A stretch of 42,763 nucleotides of DNA from a bacterium (GTDB taxonomy: Bacteria > Patescibacteriota > Gracilibacteria > Peribacterales > Peribacteraceae). The notes under the pieces are model-generated. The model saw nothing but the letters and a program-made list of their open reading frames with translations. It searched no databases and was not told the origin of the DNA. Positions 1 to 6,969 of this stretch are shown in pieces; the first letter of the stretch is position 1; every line of letters begins with the position of its first letter. The DNA is taken from assembly GCA_029558515.1 (NCBI GenBank), contig JAKQEM010000024.1, forward strand, positions 121,164-163,926. The letters run 5' to 3'. The translations under genes and the position numbers were made by a program.

Positions 1-464
1 CCATCCCCGGTCCCCTGCAACCTCTCTATCAGCACGCACTCACGGACGGCCCCGCAGTCTTCGGAAGACTCACGCAAGTCATCTGCAACCGTGTCTGGCT
101 GCATGACTGCGCCGGATGGAATACGCTGATCGAGCGCGAACGCATCGAGTACCTGCGCGCGACCAAACAGCAAGGAAAAGGCATTCTGCTGGATTTAAAC
201 GCACAGAACGGCGACTCCATACTGCGCCAAATCCGAGAGCACGCGGATGAAAAAGCCGGAAAGACCGCGCCCGGCCTCAGCGCAGACGAGCACTGGGGAT
301 ACTGGACTTCCGTCATTCCGCAGGATGTCACGATCAATCGACAGCGTGAGATCGTGCACAATGACCACTATCGTCTGAAGAGCGGGCTACGAGCACTGCG
401 ACAAATGGGCTACGTCTACACGATGTCCGGCGAACTCACGCGGATGGATGGAACCGTCGCATAA
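1..464 (+). CDS. 3' end of an unrecognised protein (partial)
   Basis: An open frame enters from the left edge (first full codon at position 3) and ends at TAA 462-464, giving about 153 C-terminal residues. It has no internal stop and codon use like its neighbours, with many Arg, Gln, Asp and aromatic residues (for example LHDCAGWNTLIERERIEYL near the start of the visible part and HWGYWTSVIPQDVTINRQ later). There is no membrane segment, signal peptide or catalytic motif that I recognise. The next gene is on the same strand 90 bases downstream, with its own possible promoter, so no operon is implied. The reading frame is probably real; the function is unknown. Confidence 0.6.
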   Translation, partial: IPGPLQPLYQHALTDGPAVFGRLTQVICNRVWLHDCAGWNTLIERERIEYLRATKQQGKGILLDLNAQNGDSILRQIREHADEKAGKTAPGLSADEHWGYWTSVIPQDVTINRQREIVHNDHYRLKSGLRALRQMGYVYTMSGELTRMDGTVA

Positions 465-496
465 AATCAGCAGTCTAAAAACAACAAAATGAGCCA

Positions 497-524
497 TTGA
501 ACGTTACCCATCGTACGCTAGCAT
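497..524 (+). promoter_or_regulatory. Possible promoter of the DM13-like lipoprotein gene
   Basis: TTGAAC at 497-502 and TAGCAT at 519-524 are separated by 16 bases. Transcription would start about 23 bases before the ATG at 554. Suggested by match to the consensus only. Confidence 0.35.
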
Positions 525-553
525 GAAGACGATACTACTTCCCCCGCTGTTTC

Positions 554-1129
554 ATGCATCGCACGCTGCTCTTGCTCCTCCTCTCCCCCTCCCTTCTGAT
601 CGCCTGCTCACGCGCTCCGATCAAAAGCGAGGATCTGGCGCAAAAATTGGAAAACCCGCTGTATGCGCGACAGTACTACAGCGAACAAATGGACTACATG
701 GTGTCGCTCTTCATCAAGAATGACCCGCAAACTCAGAGCGGCGCGAGCGCGCAACTGATCGATCGCCTGCGCACGGAATCACTCGACAAAGCTCGCGCGG
801 CATCCCGACTGGAACTGGAAGGACCGCGCGGTTCCTTCAGCGGCCCGCTCAATGAAGTACGGGGCGACGTCGTGCTGCTGGAACACACGCTGTTTGTGGG
901 ACCGGACTTCTCCACCTCCCCGGGCGCGGACCTGCGGATGATGCTCACGGGGGGCGATCCGCGATCACCCGGCTTCCCGGACGAAACGACCGTCGATCTG
1001 GGACCGCTGAAGGACGCCTTCGGCGCACACCGCTACGACGTTCCTCCGGAAGCAACCAACCTGCGCACCGTTGTGCTGTGGGATGCGCAACTGAAACGAT
1101 TGTTCGGAGTGGCGCAGCTGGCACAATAA
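554..1129 (+). CDS. DM13-domain-like lipoprotein
   Basis: 191 residues. The N-terminus is a lipoprotein signal: basic start, Leu-rich core and lipobox LIAC with the acylated Cys at about residue 18, so the mature protein should be anchored on the outer face of the membrane. The C-terminal half (about 90-190) follows the DM13 fold pattern: GADLRMMLTGGD, then DLGPLKDAFGAHRYDVPP, then VVLWDAQLKRLFGVAQLA. In DM13 proteins the VxWC motif carries a conserved Cys proposed to take part in redox chemistry; here that position is Asp (LWDAQ), so a redox role looks lost. The ATG at 554 is chosen because it gives a perfect signal peptide; an ATG at 523 opens an overlapping frame without protein character. 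The next gene, a DsbA-like lipoprotein, is convergent. The assignment is by motif and not certain. Confidence 0.65.
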   Translation: MHRTLLLLLLSPSLLIACSRAPIKSEDLAQKLENPLYARQYYSEQMDYMVSLFIKNDPQTQSGASAQLIDRLRTESLDKARAASRLELEGPRGSFSGPLNEVRGDVVLLEHTLFVGPDFSTSPGADLRMMLTGGDPRSPGFPDETTVDLGPLKDAFGAHRYDVPPEATNLRTVVLWDAQLKRLFGVAQLAQ

Positions 1130-1133
1130 CGTT

Positions 1134-1212
1134 AGTTCGTGATCTCGTTACTTCGTTATCTCGTGTGTGCGTTACGAAATAACCAAATAACGAAATTACG
1201 AGAGTACGAACT
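1134..1212. repeat. Imperfect 26-bp inverted repeat between convergent genes
   Basis: The left arm at 1134-1159 and right arm at 1187-1212 are reverse complements with about four mismatches, around a 27-base loop. It fills the gap between the lipoprotein stop (1129) and the stop of the convergent DsbA-like gene (1216). It has no T-run, so it could be a shared 3' hairpin or a mobile palindrome. Part of the right arm recurs inside dnaX (3141-3157). Confidence 0.6.
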
Positions 1213-1215
1213 CTA

Positions 1216-1818
1216 TCACAATCGCTCCCGCATCCTCGCCCCCGCCTCCTCAATCGCCCGGCTGAGCGCATCGAAAGTGGAGGACACCTGCACTCCGTTC
1301 ACGAGGTACGTGGGCGTCCCGCCGACATTCGCATCACGTGCAACCTGGAAGGAATCCTGTATCGCATCCCGCTTGATATGAGATGCTCTGCAACGCCGGT
1401 ACAACTGCGTATCCAACCCCAACGTCTCCCCCCAGGTATCGAGCATCGGAAAGCTGATCTGATCTTGTTCCGCATACGCCAGATCCACAAATTCCCAGAA
1501 TTTCCCTTGATCTGCCGCGCACTCCGCCGCTTCCGCCGCGGGGAATGCCAACGGGTGGATGGAGGAAAGCGGCATATGAAGGAACTCAAACGAAATCTGT
1601 GCACCGTACGTCTGCAGCAGCACCGGATCAATGAGCTCATGTGCACCTTTGCACGCGGGGCACTGCAGGTCGGAATAGACCCGGACGGCCACGGCGGCAT
1701 TGGCGGTGGAACGCGGGTGTGGTCCGCTCTGAAGCTCCGGCGTCAATCCCGTCGTATCGACAGATGTGCACGCAGCCAGCAGCAATGCCGGCAGAAAGAG
1801 AAGGTGTCGTAAATTCAT
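1216..1818 (-). CDS. DsbA-like thiol-disulfide oxidoreductase lipoprotein
   Basis: 200 residues. The lipobox LLAAC places the acylated Cys at about residue 17. A thioredoxin-fold DsbA-type domain follows (Thioredoxin_4 style). The redox motif CPAC is at about 53-56 after RVYSDLQ, a helical insertion spans roughly 65-150, and the cis-proline loop GGTPTYLVNG is near 167-176. The family oxidises or shuffles disulfides in exported proteins, and the lipid anchor would keep it at the outer membrane face. Two extra Cys (about 99 and 143) lie in the helical insert. It is convergent with the lipoprotein gene to its left and divergent from dnaX, about 150 bases away. Family assignment is firm; whether it acts as oxidase or reductase cannot be read from sequence. 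Confidence 0.9.
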   Translation of the reverse strand: MNLRHLLFLPALLLAACTSVDTTGLTPELQSGPHPRSTANAAVAVRVYSDLQCPACKGAHELIDPVLLQTYGAQISFEFLHMPLSSIHPLAFPAAEAAECAADQGKFWEFVDLAYAEQDQISFPMLDTWGETLGLDTQLYRRCRASHIKRDAIQDSFQVARDANVGGTPTYLVNGVQVSSTFDALSRAIEEAGARMRERL

Positions 1819-1872
1819 GGAAAGAAAAGTGGAAAGAGTGTGTAGAATACAGATACTTCAAGCACGTTGCCA

Positions 1873-1967
1873 GGTATGAGTTTCGAGTTATGAGTTGTGA
1901 GTGATGAGTGATGAGTTTTGAGACCCGAATCCCGAAGTCCCAATCCCAAATTCCTGTCCTTCGTCCC
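1873..1967 (+). repeat. Heptad-period spacer upstream of dnaX
   Basis: Degenerate 7-base units run right up to the dnaX start. First come TGAGTTT, CGAGTTA, TGAGTTG, TGAGTGA (twice), TGAGTTT and TGAGACC; then CGAATCC, CGAAGTC, CCAATCC and CAAATTC. The same two-part composition (TGAGTGA-like, CCGAAGTCC, AATCCC-like) recurs at 23675-23743, and its second part recurs at 42588-42627. Confidence 0.75.
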
Positions 1968-1968
1968 C

Positions 1969-3513
1969 ATGTCCCTCTACCGTACATACCGGCCCAAAAC
2001 CCTCGACGACATCGTCGGACAACAGCATGTCGTGACGCTGCTGCGGCAAGCGATCAACCAGGATCACCTCTCCCACGCCTACCTCCTCGCGGGCACCCGC
2101 GGAACGGGTAAAACGTCCACGGCGCGCATCCTCGCTCGCCACATGCTCACAAAAAACATCACGGATCCCATCTTGAAAACGCAGGTGGAGAAAGCAATCG
2201 ATGACGATAATTTGGTGGATCTGGTTGAAATTGATGCCGCCAGCAATACCGGAGTCGCCAATATCCGCGACCTCATTGAAAAAATTCAATTTACGCCCGT
2301 TGTTGCTTCGGCCAAGGTCTACATCATCGATGAAGTACACATGCTTTCATCCGGTGCCTTCAACGCGCTGCTCAAAACATTGGAAGAACCGCCTGTCTAC
2401 GCATTTTTTATTCTGGCCACCACCGAACTGCACAAGATCCCTGCGACCATCCAGTCCCGCTGCCAACGCTTCCTCTTCCGCCAAATCAGCGAAGATGCCA
2501 TCGTGGGACGGCTGAGGACCATCGCGGAAAAAGAGCAGATCACCGCCGAGGAAGACGCCCTGCGAGCGATTGCACGCGCAGCACGGGGAGGCATGCGTGA
2601 CGCCATATCGCTCCTGGATCAACTGCGGACTCTGCCGACCGTCACCGCCGCACTGGTGACCGAGCGCATCGGCGAATCGGAGCATGCGTTCGTCGATACG
2701 GTCCTCGCGGCACTCGAAAGCGGTGAGAGAAGCGCCATCTTGAGCGCGGTGCGAAGTCTGGAGGAAGCCGGCATTCCGCTGGATATTTTCGTTCGACTGC
2801 TTCTGGGAGCCATACGCAACCAATTGCATGACTCCGTGCGCATGGAACGGGGCACCGCGACGCAGCGCCGCCGCATCGATGTCCTCCTGCAATGCACGCG
2901 CGATCTGCGCACAGCGCCCGTCCCCGGCCTCGTGCTGGAATCTGCGCTGCTCTCCCTCGCAGAAAAGAATGACAGTACGAGAAACGAGCCCCCTCCTCCC
3001 GACCCCAACCCTCAAGTTCCAAGCACCAAAAAACAGGAACCGATGCCCAATGCTCCATCCCCGATCCTCCAACCACCCGTCTCCGCGTCTGCGGCACGCG
3101 ACACAATACTAAATCCAAACAACGAACTAACGAATCAACGAAATAACGAAATTGCGAAATCCATCTCAGAACAGACAACGGCCTCCCCTTCTGCGCTATC
3201 GATCGTTGACCTCCGCCGCCTCTGGCCGGAGATCCTGAAAAGCGTGCAACCGGCCTCAGCGCGCATGTCGCTGCCAAACGGTCAACTGCATGCACTGGAG
3301 GGCACCACGCTCGTCCTTCGCTTCGCCTCCAATTTCCATCGCGAAAAAGCCTCCGCGCCCGAGGGACTCCGCTCCGTCCTGAGTGCCATCACCGCCGCAA
3401 CCGGACAACAACTGAACATCAAAACGGTCCTCGATACGGAGATCGCCGAACCGCCGCCGGAACCGCCGGCGCACGATGTGGATCTGGCAAGCGCCGTCTC
3501 CGATATTTTTTAG
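1969..3513 (+). CDS. dnaX: DNA polymerase III subunit gamma/tau
   Basis: 514 residues, the clamp-loader ATPase of the replisome. The start is set at ATG 1969 (MSLYRTYRPKTLDDIVGQ), the family's usual N-terminus; an upstream in-frame ATG at 1918 lies in the heptad repeat. Visible motifs are Walker A GTRGTGKTS (about 42-50), Walker B VYIIDEVHML (about 110-120), sensor 1 ILATTE (about 148) and the SRC arginine-finger motif (about 162). The usual four-Cys zinc module between Walker A and the EIDAAS motif is absent: that stretch (about 60-85) has no Cys. A Pro/Asn-rich linker (about 345-410) precedes a compact C-terminal domain. There is no evident frameshift site for a separate gamma form. The 5-formyl-THF cyclo-ligase gene follows 19 bases later. 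Confidence 0.95.
   Translation: MSLYRTYRPKTLDDIVGQQHVVTLLRQAINQDHLSHAYLLAGTRGTGKTSTARILARHMLTKNITDPILKTQVEKAIDDDNLVDLVEIDAASNTGVANIRDLIEKIQFTPVVASAKVYIIDEVHMLSSGAFNALLKTLEEPPVYAFFILATTELHKIPATIQSRCQRFLFRQISEDAIVGRLRTIAEKEQITAEEDALRAIARAARGGMRDAISLLDQLRTLPTVTAALVTERIGESEHAFVDTVLAALESGERSAILSAVRSLEEAGIPLDIFVRLLLGAIRNQLHDSVRMERGTATQRRRIDVLLQCTRDLRTAPVPGLVLESALLSLAEKNDSTRNEPPPPDPNPQVPSTKKQEPMPNAPSPILQPPVSASAARDTILNPNNELTNQRNNEIAKSISEQTTASPSALSIVDLRRLWPEILKSVQPASARMSLPNGQLHALEGTTLVLRFASNFHREKASAPEGLRSVLSAITAATGQQLNIKTVLDTEIAEPPPEPPAHDVDLASAVSDIF
3141..3157 (+). repeat. Repeat unit inside the dnaX linker
   Basis: A 17-base stretch matches 16 of 17 bases of 1185-1201 in the intergenic inverted repeat. 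It sits in a run of similar units (about 3118-3160) that is translated as the Asn-rich linker of DnaX, so an intergenic-type repeat appears to have been absorbed in frame. Confidence 0.55.
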
Positions 3514-3532
3514 TCACTGGTCATTGGTCGCC
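3512..3532 (+). repeat. Short heptad spacer dnaX / cyclo-ligase
   Basis: The units GTCACTG, GTCATTG and GTCGCC lead directly into the ATG at 3533. No Shine-Dalgarno sequence is present. Confidence 0.5.
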
Positions 3533-4114
3533 ATGCACGAGAAGTTCACTCTCCGCCGCGCAATCAACGAGCGCCTCGCGCGCCTCAATGAAAAAGACCG
3601 CGCCGCGGAGAGTCGCAGCATCGTGCGCAGGATCCGCGAACATCTGCCGGAGGATCTCTCGGTTCTCTGCGCCTTCATGCCGATGGCAAACGAACCGGAC
3701 ATCCGGCCGCTGCTTGAAGCACTGCTCCAAAAGCACATCACCCTCTCTCTTCCCCGTACCGAAGGAAAAGCCTTCACTTTCCGCACGATCACCGATCTCA
3801 CGCAATTGGAAAGAGGACCGTTCGGGATTTTGGAACCCCGTGTGGAAACGGATGCGCTCGATCTGAAAACGGTGCAACTCGTTCTCGTACCCGGCGTCGC
3901 GTTCGACCCCTCAGGCAATCGTCTGGGGAGAGGAAACGGCGGCTACGACAAATTTTTGGCACGACTTCGCGCGGAGAACCCCGCAGCCCTTGCGTGGGGC
4001 ATCGCATTCGACTGCCAAATGGTCAACGCAATCCCCGTACAGCAGCACGATGCGAAAGTGGATGCGGTGGTGACACCGAGGGGAAAGCAAGATGTATTGA
4101 GTATGCAGTATTGA
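3533..4114 (+). CDS. 5-formyltetrahydrofolate cyclo-ligase
   Basis: 193 residues. The family converts 5-formyl-THF plus ATP to 5,10-methenyl-THF in the cytoplasm. The signature is clear: LVPGVAFDPSGNRLGRGNGG then YDKFLAR (about 122-148), with a basic N-terminal helix (FTLRRAINERLARL) and a C-terminal VDAVVTPRG strand typical of the fold. The start at ATG 3533 is chosen because the N-terminus then matches family length; a longer frame would run back into dnaX. It lies 19 bases after dnaX and 52 bases before glyA. Pairing with glyA is sensible, since serine hydroxymethyltransferase makes and is inhibited by 5-formyl-THF. Gene names differ between species (fau, ygfA, fthC). Confidence 0.92.
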   Translation: MHEKFTLRRAINERLARLNEKDRAAESRSIVRRIREHLPEDLSVLCAFMPMANEPDIRPLLEALLQKHITLSLPRTEGKAFTFRTITDLTQLERGPFGILEPRVETDALDLKTVQLVLVPGVAFDPSGNRLGRGNGGYDKFLARLRAENPAALAWGIAFDCQMVNAIPVQQHDAKVDAVVTPRGKQDVLSMQY

Positions 4115-4160
4115 GTATGGTGTATGACCTATACACAATACCCAATACCTAATACTATCC
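4091..4160 (+). repeat. Heptad-period, partly self-complementary spacer before glyA
   Basis: Units of GTATTGA / GTATGCA / GTATGGT type are followed by AATACCC / AATACCT / AATACTA. The two halves are near reverse complements (TGAGTAT against ATACCCA), so the spacer could fold as a loose hairpin. The last units overlap TACTAT (4153-4158), a -10-like box 8 bases before the glyA ATG. Confidence 0.6.
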
Positions 4161-4166
4161 CTCCCG

Positions 4167-5444
4167 ATGCCCTCCTACGACTCCCTCAAACTGGCCGACC
4201 CCGATATCTACGCAGCCCTCACGGGCGAAATGCAGAGGCAAGCCGATGGGGTGGAACTGATTCCTTCGGAAAATTACGTCTCCCCCGCGGTCCTGGAAAT
4301 CATGGGATCGGTATTCAATAATAAATACGCGGAAGGCTACCCCGGCAAGCGCTACTACGGCGGACAGGAATTCACCGATGCGGTGGAGTCACTCGCCATC
4401 GAACGGGCGAAGAGACTCTTCAATGCAACGCATGCCAATGTCCAGCCGCACGCAGGGGCGCCTGCAAATATCGCCACCTACTTCGCGCTCTGCGAACCGG
4501 GCGACACCATCATGGGAATGGACTTGAGCCACGGCGGTCATCTCACACACGGGCACCCCGTCACCTACCTTGCCAAAATTTTCAACTTCGTCCGGTACAA
4601 GATGAAGGATATCACCACCGGCGAGATCGATTACGACGAAATGCGAGCAGTAGCCAAACGCGAGAAACCCAAAATCCTCATGGCCGGTTACTCCGCCTAT
4701 CCCCGGGAACTCGACTACGCGAAGATGCGCGCGATTGCCGATGAAGTGGGAGCGATTGCCATCATGGATATGGCGCACGTCGCGGGACTCATCGCAGGCG
4801 GCGCTCACAAGAATCCCTTTGATTTCGGCTTCGATATCTGCCTCACCACCACCCACAAGACGTTGCGCGGTCCCCGCGGCGGCATGATCCTGACGCGCGA
4901 GGCGGAACTTGGCAAAAAGATCGACAAAATGGTCTTCCCGGGCTTCCAGGGCGGACCCATCATGCAGATGGTGGCGGCCAAGGCCGTGGCATTCGGCGAG
5001 GCGCTGAAACCGGAATTCAAAGATTACGCGCATCAGATCGTCAAAAACGCGCGCCACATGGCCGTGGAATTTTTGAAGAACGGCGCTCTGCTCATCACGG
5101 GCGGCACCGACAATCACATGCTGCTCATCGATACGGTGACCTCATGGGGCATCGGCGGCAAGGAGGCGGAAGTGCTCTTCGACCGCATCGGCATCACGTT
5201 GAATAAGAACATGATCGCCGACGATCCCCGCTCCCCCATGGACCCCTCCGGCATCCGTCTGGGCACCCCCGCCATCACCACTCGCGGCATGAAGGAACCG
5301 GAGATGGAGCAACTGGTGAGCTTCATGCTCCGGGCCATCGAACAAAGGAGTGATGACGCGGCGATCAAAGCGTTGCACGAGGAAGTGAAGACGTTCTGCC
5401 AGCAGTATCCGGTGCCGGGGATAGAAAGAATGGAGAATGGATAA
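4167..5444 (+). CDS. glyA: Serine hydroxymethyltransferase
   Basis: 425 residues, the normal length for bacterial SHMT. This PLP enzyme interconverts serine and glycine and charges THF with a one-carbon unit. Motifs: LIPSENYVSPAVLE near the N-terminus (about 32-45), the substrate-loop region YAEGYPGKRYYGG (about 52-65), the PLP-binding segment MDMAHVAGLIAGG (about 193-205) and the Schiff-base Lys in TTTHKTLRGPRGG (about residue 230). The C-terminal GTPAITTRGM is also typical. The start ATG at 4167 gives the standard N-terminus. It is grouped with 5-formyl-THF cyclo-ligase, a folate one-carbon pair. A TACTAT box 8 bases upstream suggests it may also have its own promoter. Confidence 0.97.
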   Translation: MPSYDSLKLADPDIYAALTGEMQRQADGVELIPSENYVSPAVLEIMGSVFNNKYAEGYPGKRYYGGQEFTDAVESLAIERAKRLFNATHANVQPHAGAPANIATYFALCEPGDTIMGMDLSHGGHLTHGHPVTYLAKIFNFVRYKMKDITTGEIDYDEMRAVAKREKPKILMAGYSAYPRELDYAKMRAIADEVGAIAIMDMAHVAGLIAGGAHKNPFDFGFDICLTTTHKTLRGPRGGMILTREAELGKKIDKMVFPGFQGGPIMQMVAAKAVAFGEALKPEFKDYAHQIVKNARHMAVEFLKNGALLITGGTDNHMLLIDTVTSWGIGGKEAEVLFDRIGITLNKNMIADDPRSPMDPSGIRLGTPAITTRGMKEPEMEQLVSFMLRAIEQRSDDAAIKALHEEVKTFCQQYPVPGIERMENG

Positions 5445-5460
5445 TTGAAAATGAATCGAA
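5430..5460 (+). repeat. Short heptad-like run at the glyA 3' end
   Basis: GAATGGA, GAATGGA and TAATTGA units straddle the glyA stop. This is a weak member of the heptad spacer family. The rest of the gap to 5559 shows no clear promoter or RNA. Confidence 0.3.
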
Positions 5461-5559
5461 AATATCGTGGTAATCCAAAGCTATGAATCACTGCGGGAAC
5501 GGAGGATGCACAGCAAAATACATTCCGCTACCATATGCATACATTTCCTCTGTAATCCT

Positions 5560-5913
5560 ATGCAATGGAAAAATCTCGCCCCTGATCTTGTAAGACAGCG
5601 TGTCATACTCGAAGGAACAACCACAACTATTGTGGAGCCCGATCAAATCAAGCAGTACCTCGATGGCCTCGCGGAAGTGGCAGAAATGGAAAAGCTATCT
5701 GGTCCGTATGCATATTCCGCACATGATATGGGGTTTGGAGGATGGATCCACTGGAAATCATCCGGTGCAGCTTTCTATTCATATCCCACTACCCCACCAC
5801 TCTTCACCGTAGATTGCTACACATGCAAACCGTTCTCCGTTGAAAGAGTAGCCAAATACACACAAGAATTTTTCGATTCGATTGAGTTGGTATGGAAAGA
5901 AATCGAAGTTTAA
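5560..5913 (+). CDS. SpeD-like (AdoMet decarboxylase family) small protein
   Basis: 117 residues from ATG 5560 (MQWKNLAPDLVRQRV). The C-terminal half matches the pyruvoyl enzyme SpeD: GGWIHWKSSGAAFYSYP (about 60-76), then FTVDCYTCKPFSVERV (about 82-97). Aligning the YP of this motif with the WP of Thermotoga SpeD, the pyruvoyl-forming Ser (Ser63 there) falls on Ser68 and catalytic Cys83 on Cys89. The Glu before the cleavage site becomes Ser67, and the His needed for processing (His68 there) becomes Tyr73. SpeD homologues that decarboxylate ornithine or arginine are known in small genomes, so this may be a changed-specificity enzyme or an inactive relative. No other polyamine gene is nearby. 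dgkA follows 13 bases later. The family call is likely; the activity is open. Confidence 0.65.
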   Translation: MQWKNLAPDLVRQRVILEGTTTTIVEPDQIKQYLDGLAEVAEMEKLSGPYAYSAHDMGFGGWIHWKSSGAAFYSYPTTPPLFTVDCYTCKPFSVERVAKYTQEFFDSIELVWKEIEV

Positions 5914-5926
5914 CCCCTGCAGAATC

Positions 5927-6316
5927 ATGCCCCTCCTCAAGAGCTTCCTCCACGCACTCCACGGCCTTCTCCATGCTTACGCACGGGAGCGCAATCTGCA
6001 GATCTTCACGGTGGTGTATGTATTGATGCTGGTGCTGGGCGGATATGTCCGACTGCTGACGTGGGAGTGGCTGGCGCTGATCCTGGCCGGCGGCCTCTTC
6101 CTCACCGTGGAACTCCTCAATACCGCCATCGAGCGACTGACCGACGTGCTGGATCATGAGCGCAAGCTCCTGGGCCGGACGGAGTACCACGAAGGCATGA
6201 AGTGGACGAAGGACGTCGCGGCATCGGCATCCCTGATGAGTCTGCTGATCGTGATAGTGGTGATCGTGATCGTATTTTGGCCGTATGGAGAGATCGTATT
6301 AGGGAGTAGGTGGTAG
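5927..6316 (+). CDS. dgkA: Diacylglycerol/undecaprenol kinase (DgkA family)
   Basis: 129 residues, the usual size for this small integral membrane kinase, which phosphorylates diacylglycerol or, in Gram-positive-type cells, undecaprenol to recycle the cell-wall carrier lipid. Motifs: an N-terminal amphipathic stretch with the conserved helix ARERNLQIF, TM1 about 25-43, TM2 about 47-63 leading into ELLNTAIERLTDVL (Glu and Asn of the active site), KDVAASA (about 96-102) and TM3 about 103-122. The start at ATG 5927 is chosen by family length; a longer frame overlaps the SpeD-like gene. It probably shares a transcript with that gene. Undecaprenol is the more likely substrate in this kind of cell, but that is inference. 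Confidence 0.9.
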   Translation: MPLLKSFLHALHGLLHAYARERNLQIFTVVYVLMLVLGGYVRLLTWEWLALILAGGLFLTVELLNTAIERLTDVLDHERKLLGRTEYHEGMKWTKDVAASASLMSLLIVIVVIVIVFWPYGEIVLGSRW

Positions 6317-6345
6317 GTTATAGGATTGGGAAATGAGCATGGGAC
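6298..6345 (+). repeat. Heptad spacer after dgkA
   Basis: Units GGGAGTA, GGTGGTA, GGTTATA, GGATTGG and GAAATGA start within the last dgkA codons and continue past the stop. Same period-7 style as the other junction spacers. Confidence 0.45.
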
Positions 6346-6374
6346 AAATTGCATAATTTTGGAAGTGTACCATA

Positions 6375-6824
6375 ATGGACGTTATGAATGAACAAATGCA
6401 AAAACTGCTGACTCCAATGACTGGGGTGCAGGGAGTAGCCGGAGAATTATTTCAGCTTTGCGCTCAAGAGCAGTATGAACAAGCTGCGGAACGATTGCTT
6501 GAATTATACGAAGGTGGAAATCCGGCATCAAACCTCACCAAATTTGGTGGGCGACTGGTCCTCATGCGTCTGGCATGGACCATACAAAACGATCAAACTA
6601 AAATAGAACGATTACGTAAAGTTTTTGCACAGATTCATCCTGAAGAAAGAGCCGTCTTCTTTACATGCATTCCCAAGCTCTTGGAAACAGCGGACCTCGC
6701 TCCAGAAATAAAAGAGCTGATACGGTGGTTGATACAAAATATTTTGGAAATTGGACCCGACACAACCGAAGAAGAATTGATGGAGGCAATGGATACATTC
6801 CTCCGAGCAGCGCAGCAATACTAA
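6375..6824 (+). CDS. Unrecognised small helical protein
   Basis: 149 residues, soluble and acidic, with a strongly helical look throughout: QEQYEQAAERLLELYEGG (about 31-48), VLMRLAWTIQNDQTKIERL (about 62-80), PEIKELIRWLIQNILEIG and EEELMEAMDTFLRAA at the end. There is no signal peptide, membrane segment or known motif. An in-frame ATG at 6384 is an alternative start; TACCAT at 6368-6373 could be its -10 box. It is convergent with the large ATPase gene, with a palindrome-rich gap between them. Codon use matches a somewhat lower-GC gene than its neighbours. I cannot assign a function. Confidence 0.7.
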   Translation: MDVMNEQMQKLLTPMTGVQGVAGELFQLCAQEQYEQAAERLLELYEGGNPASNLTKFGGRLVLMRLAWTIQNDQTKIERLRKVFAQIHPEERAVFFTCIPKLLETADLAPEIKELIRWLIQNILEIGPDTTEEELMEAMDTFLRAAQQY

Positions 6825-6850
6825 AATGTTCAGTCTTCTTTCAAGAAGAG

Positions 6851-6868
6851 GTGCCCCACAGGGGCCAC
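6851..6868. terminator. Possible shared 3' hairpin
   Basis: GTGCCCC and GGGGCCAC flank ACA to form a short GC hairpin (one bulged base) just after the 6375-6824 gene and facing the 3' end of the ATPase gene. There is no T-tract, so termination is only a guess. Confidence 0.3.
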
Positions 6869-6892
6869 GAAGTGCGACACAGCTCTTATGGG

Positions 6893-6935
6893 CATCCTTC
6901 GTGGCTCCTCGCTTCGCTCGAAGCACCTCAGGATG
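6893..6935. repeat. REP-like imperfect palindrome
   Basis: CATCCT at 6893 and AGGATG at 6930 bound an imperfect palindrome with a core built on CTCGCTTCGCTCGAAG. Sequences of the type CATCCT-TCG-CTTCGCTCG-ACCTCAGGATG are dispersed in intergenic regions of many bacteria. It lies between convergent genes. Confidence 0.55.
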
Positions 6936-6969
6936 ACACAGGTGACCTTTCTGCCTTTCCTGTCCTTTC

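Noticed and set aside
523-723. Short open frame starting upstream of the DM13-like lipoprotein
   Set aside because: It overlaps the lipoprotein in another frame and lacks protein character; the lipoprotein signal peptide is clear.
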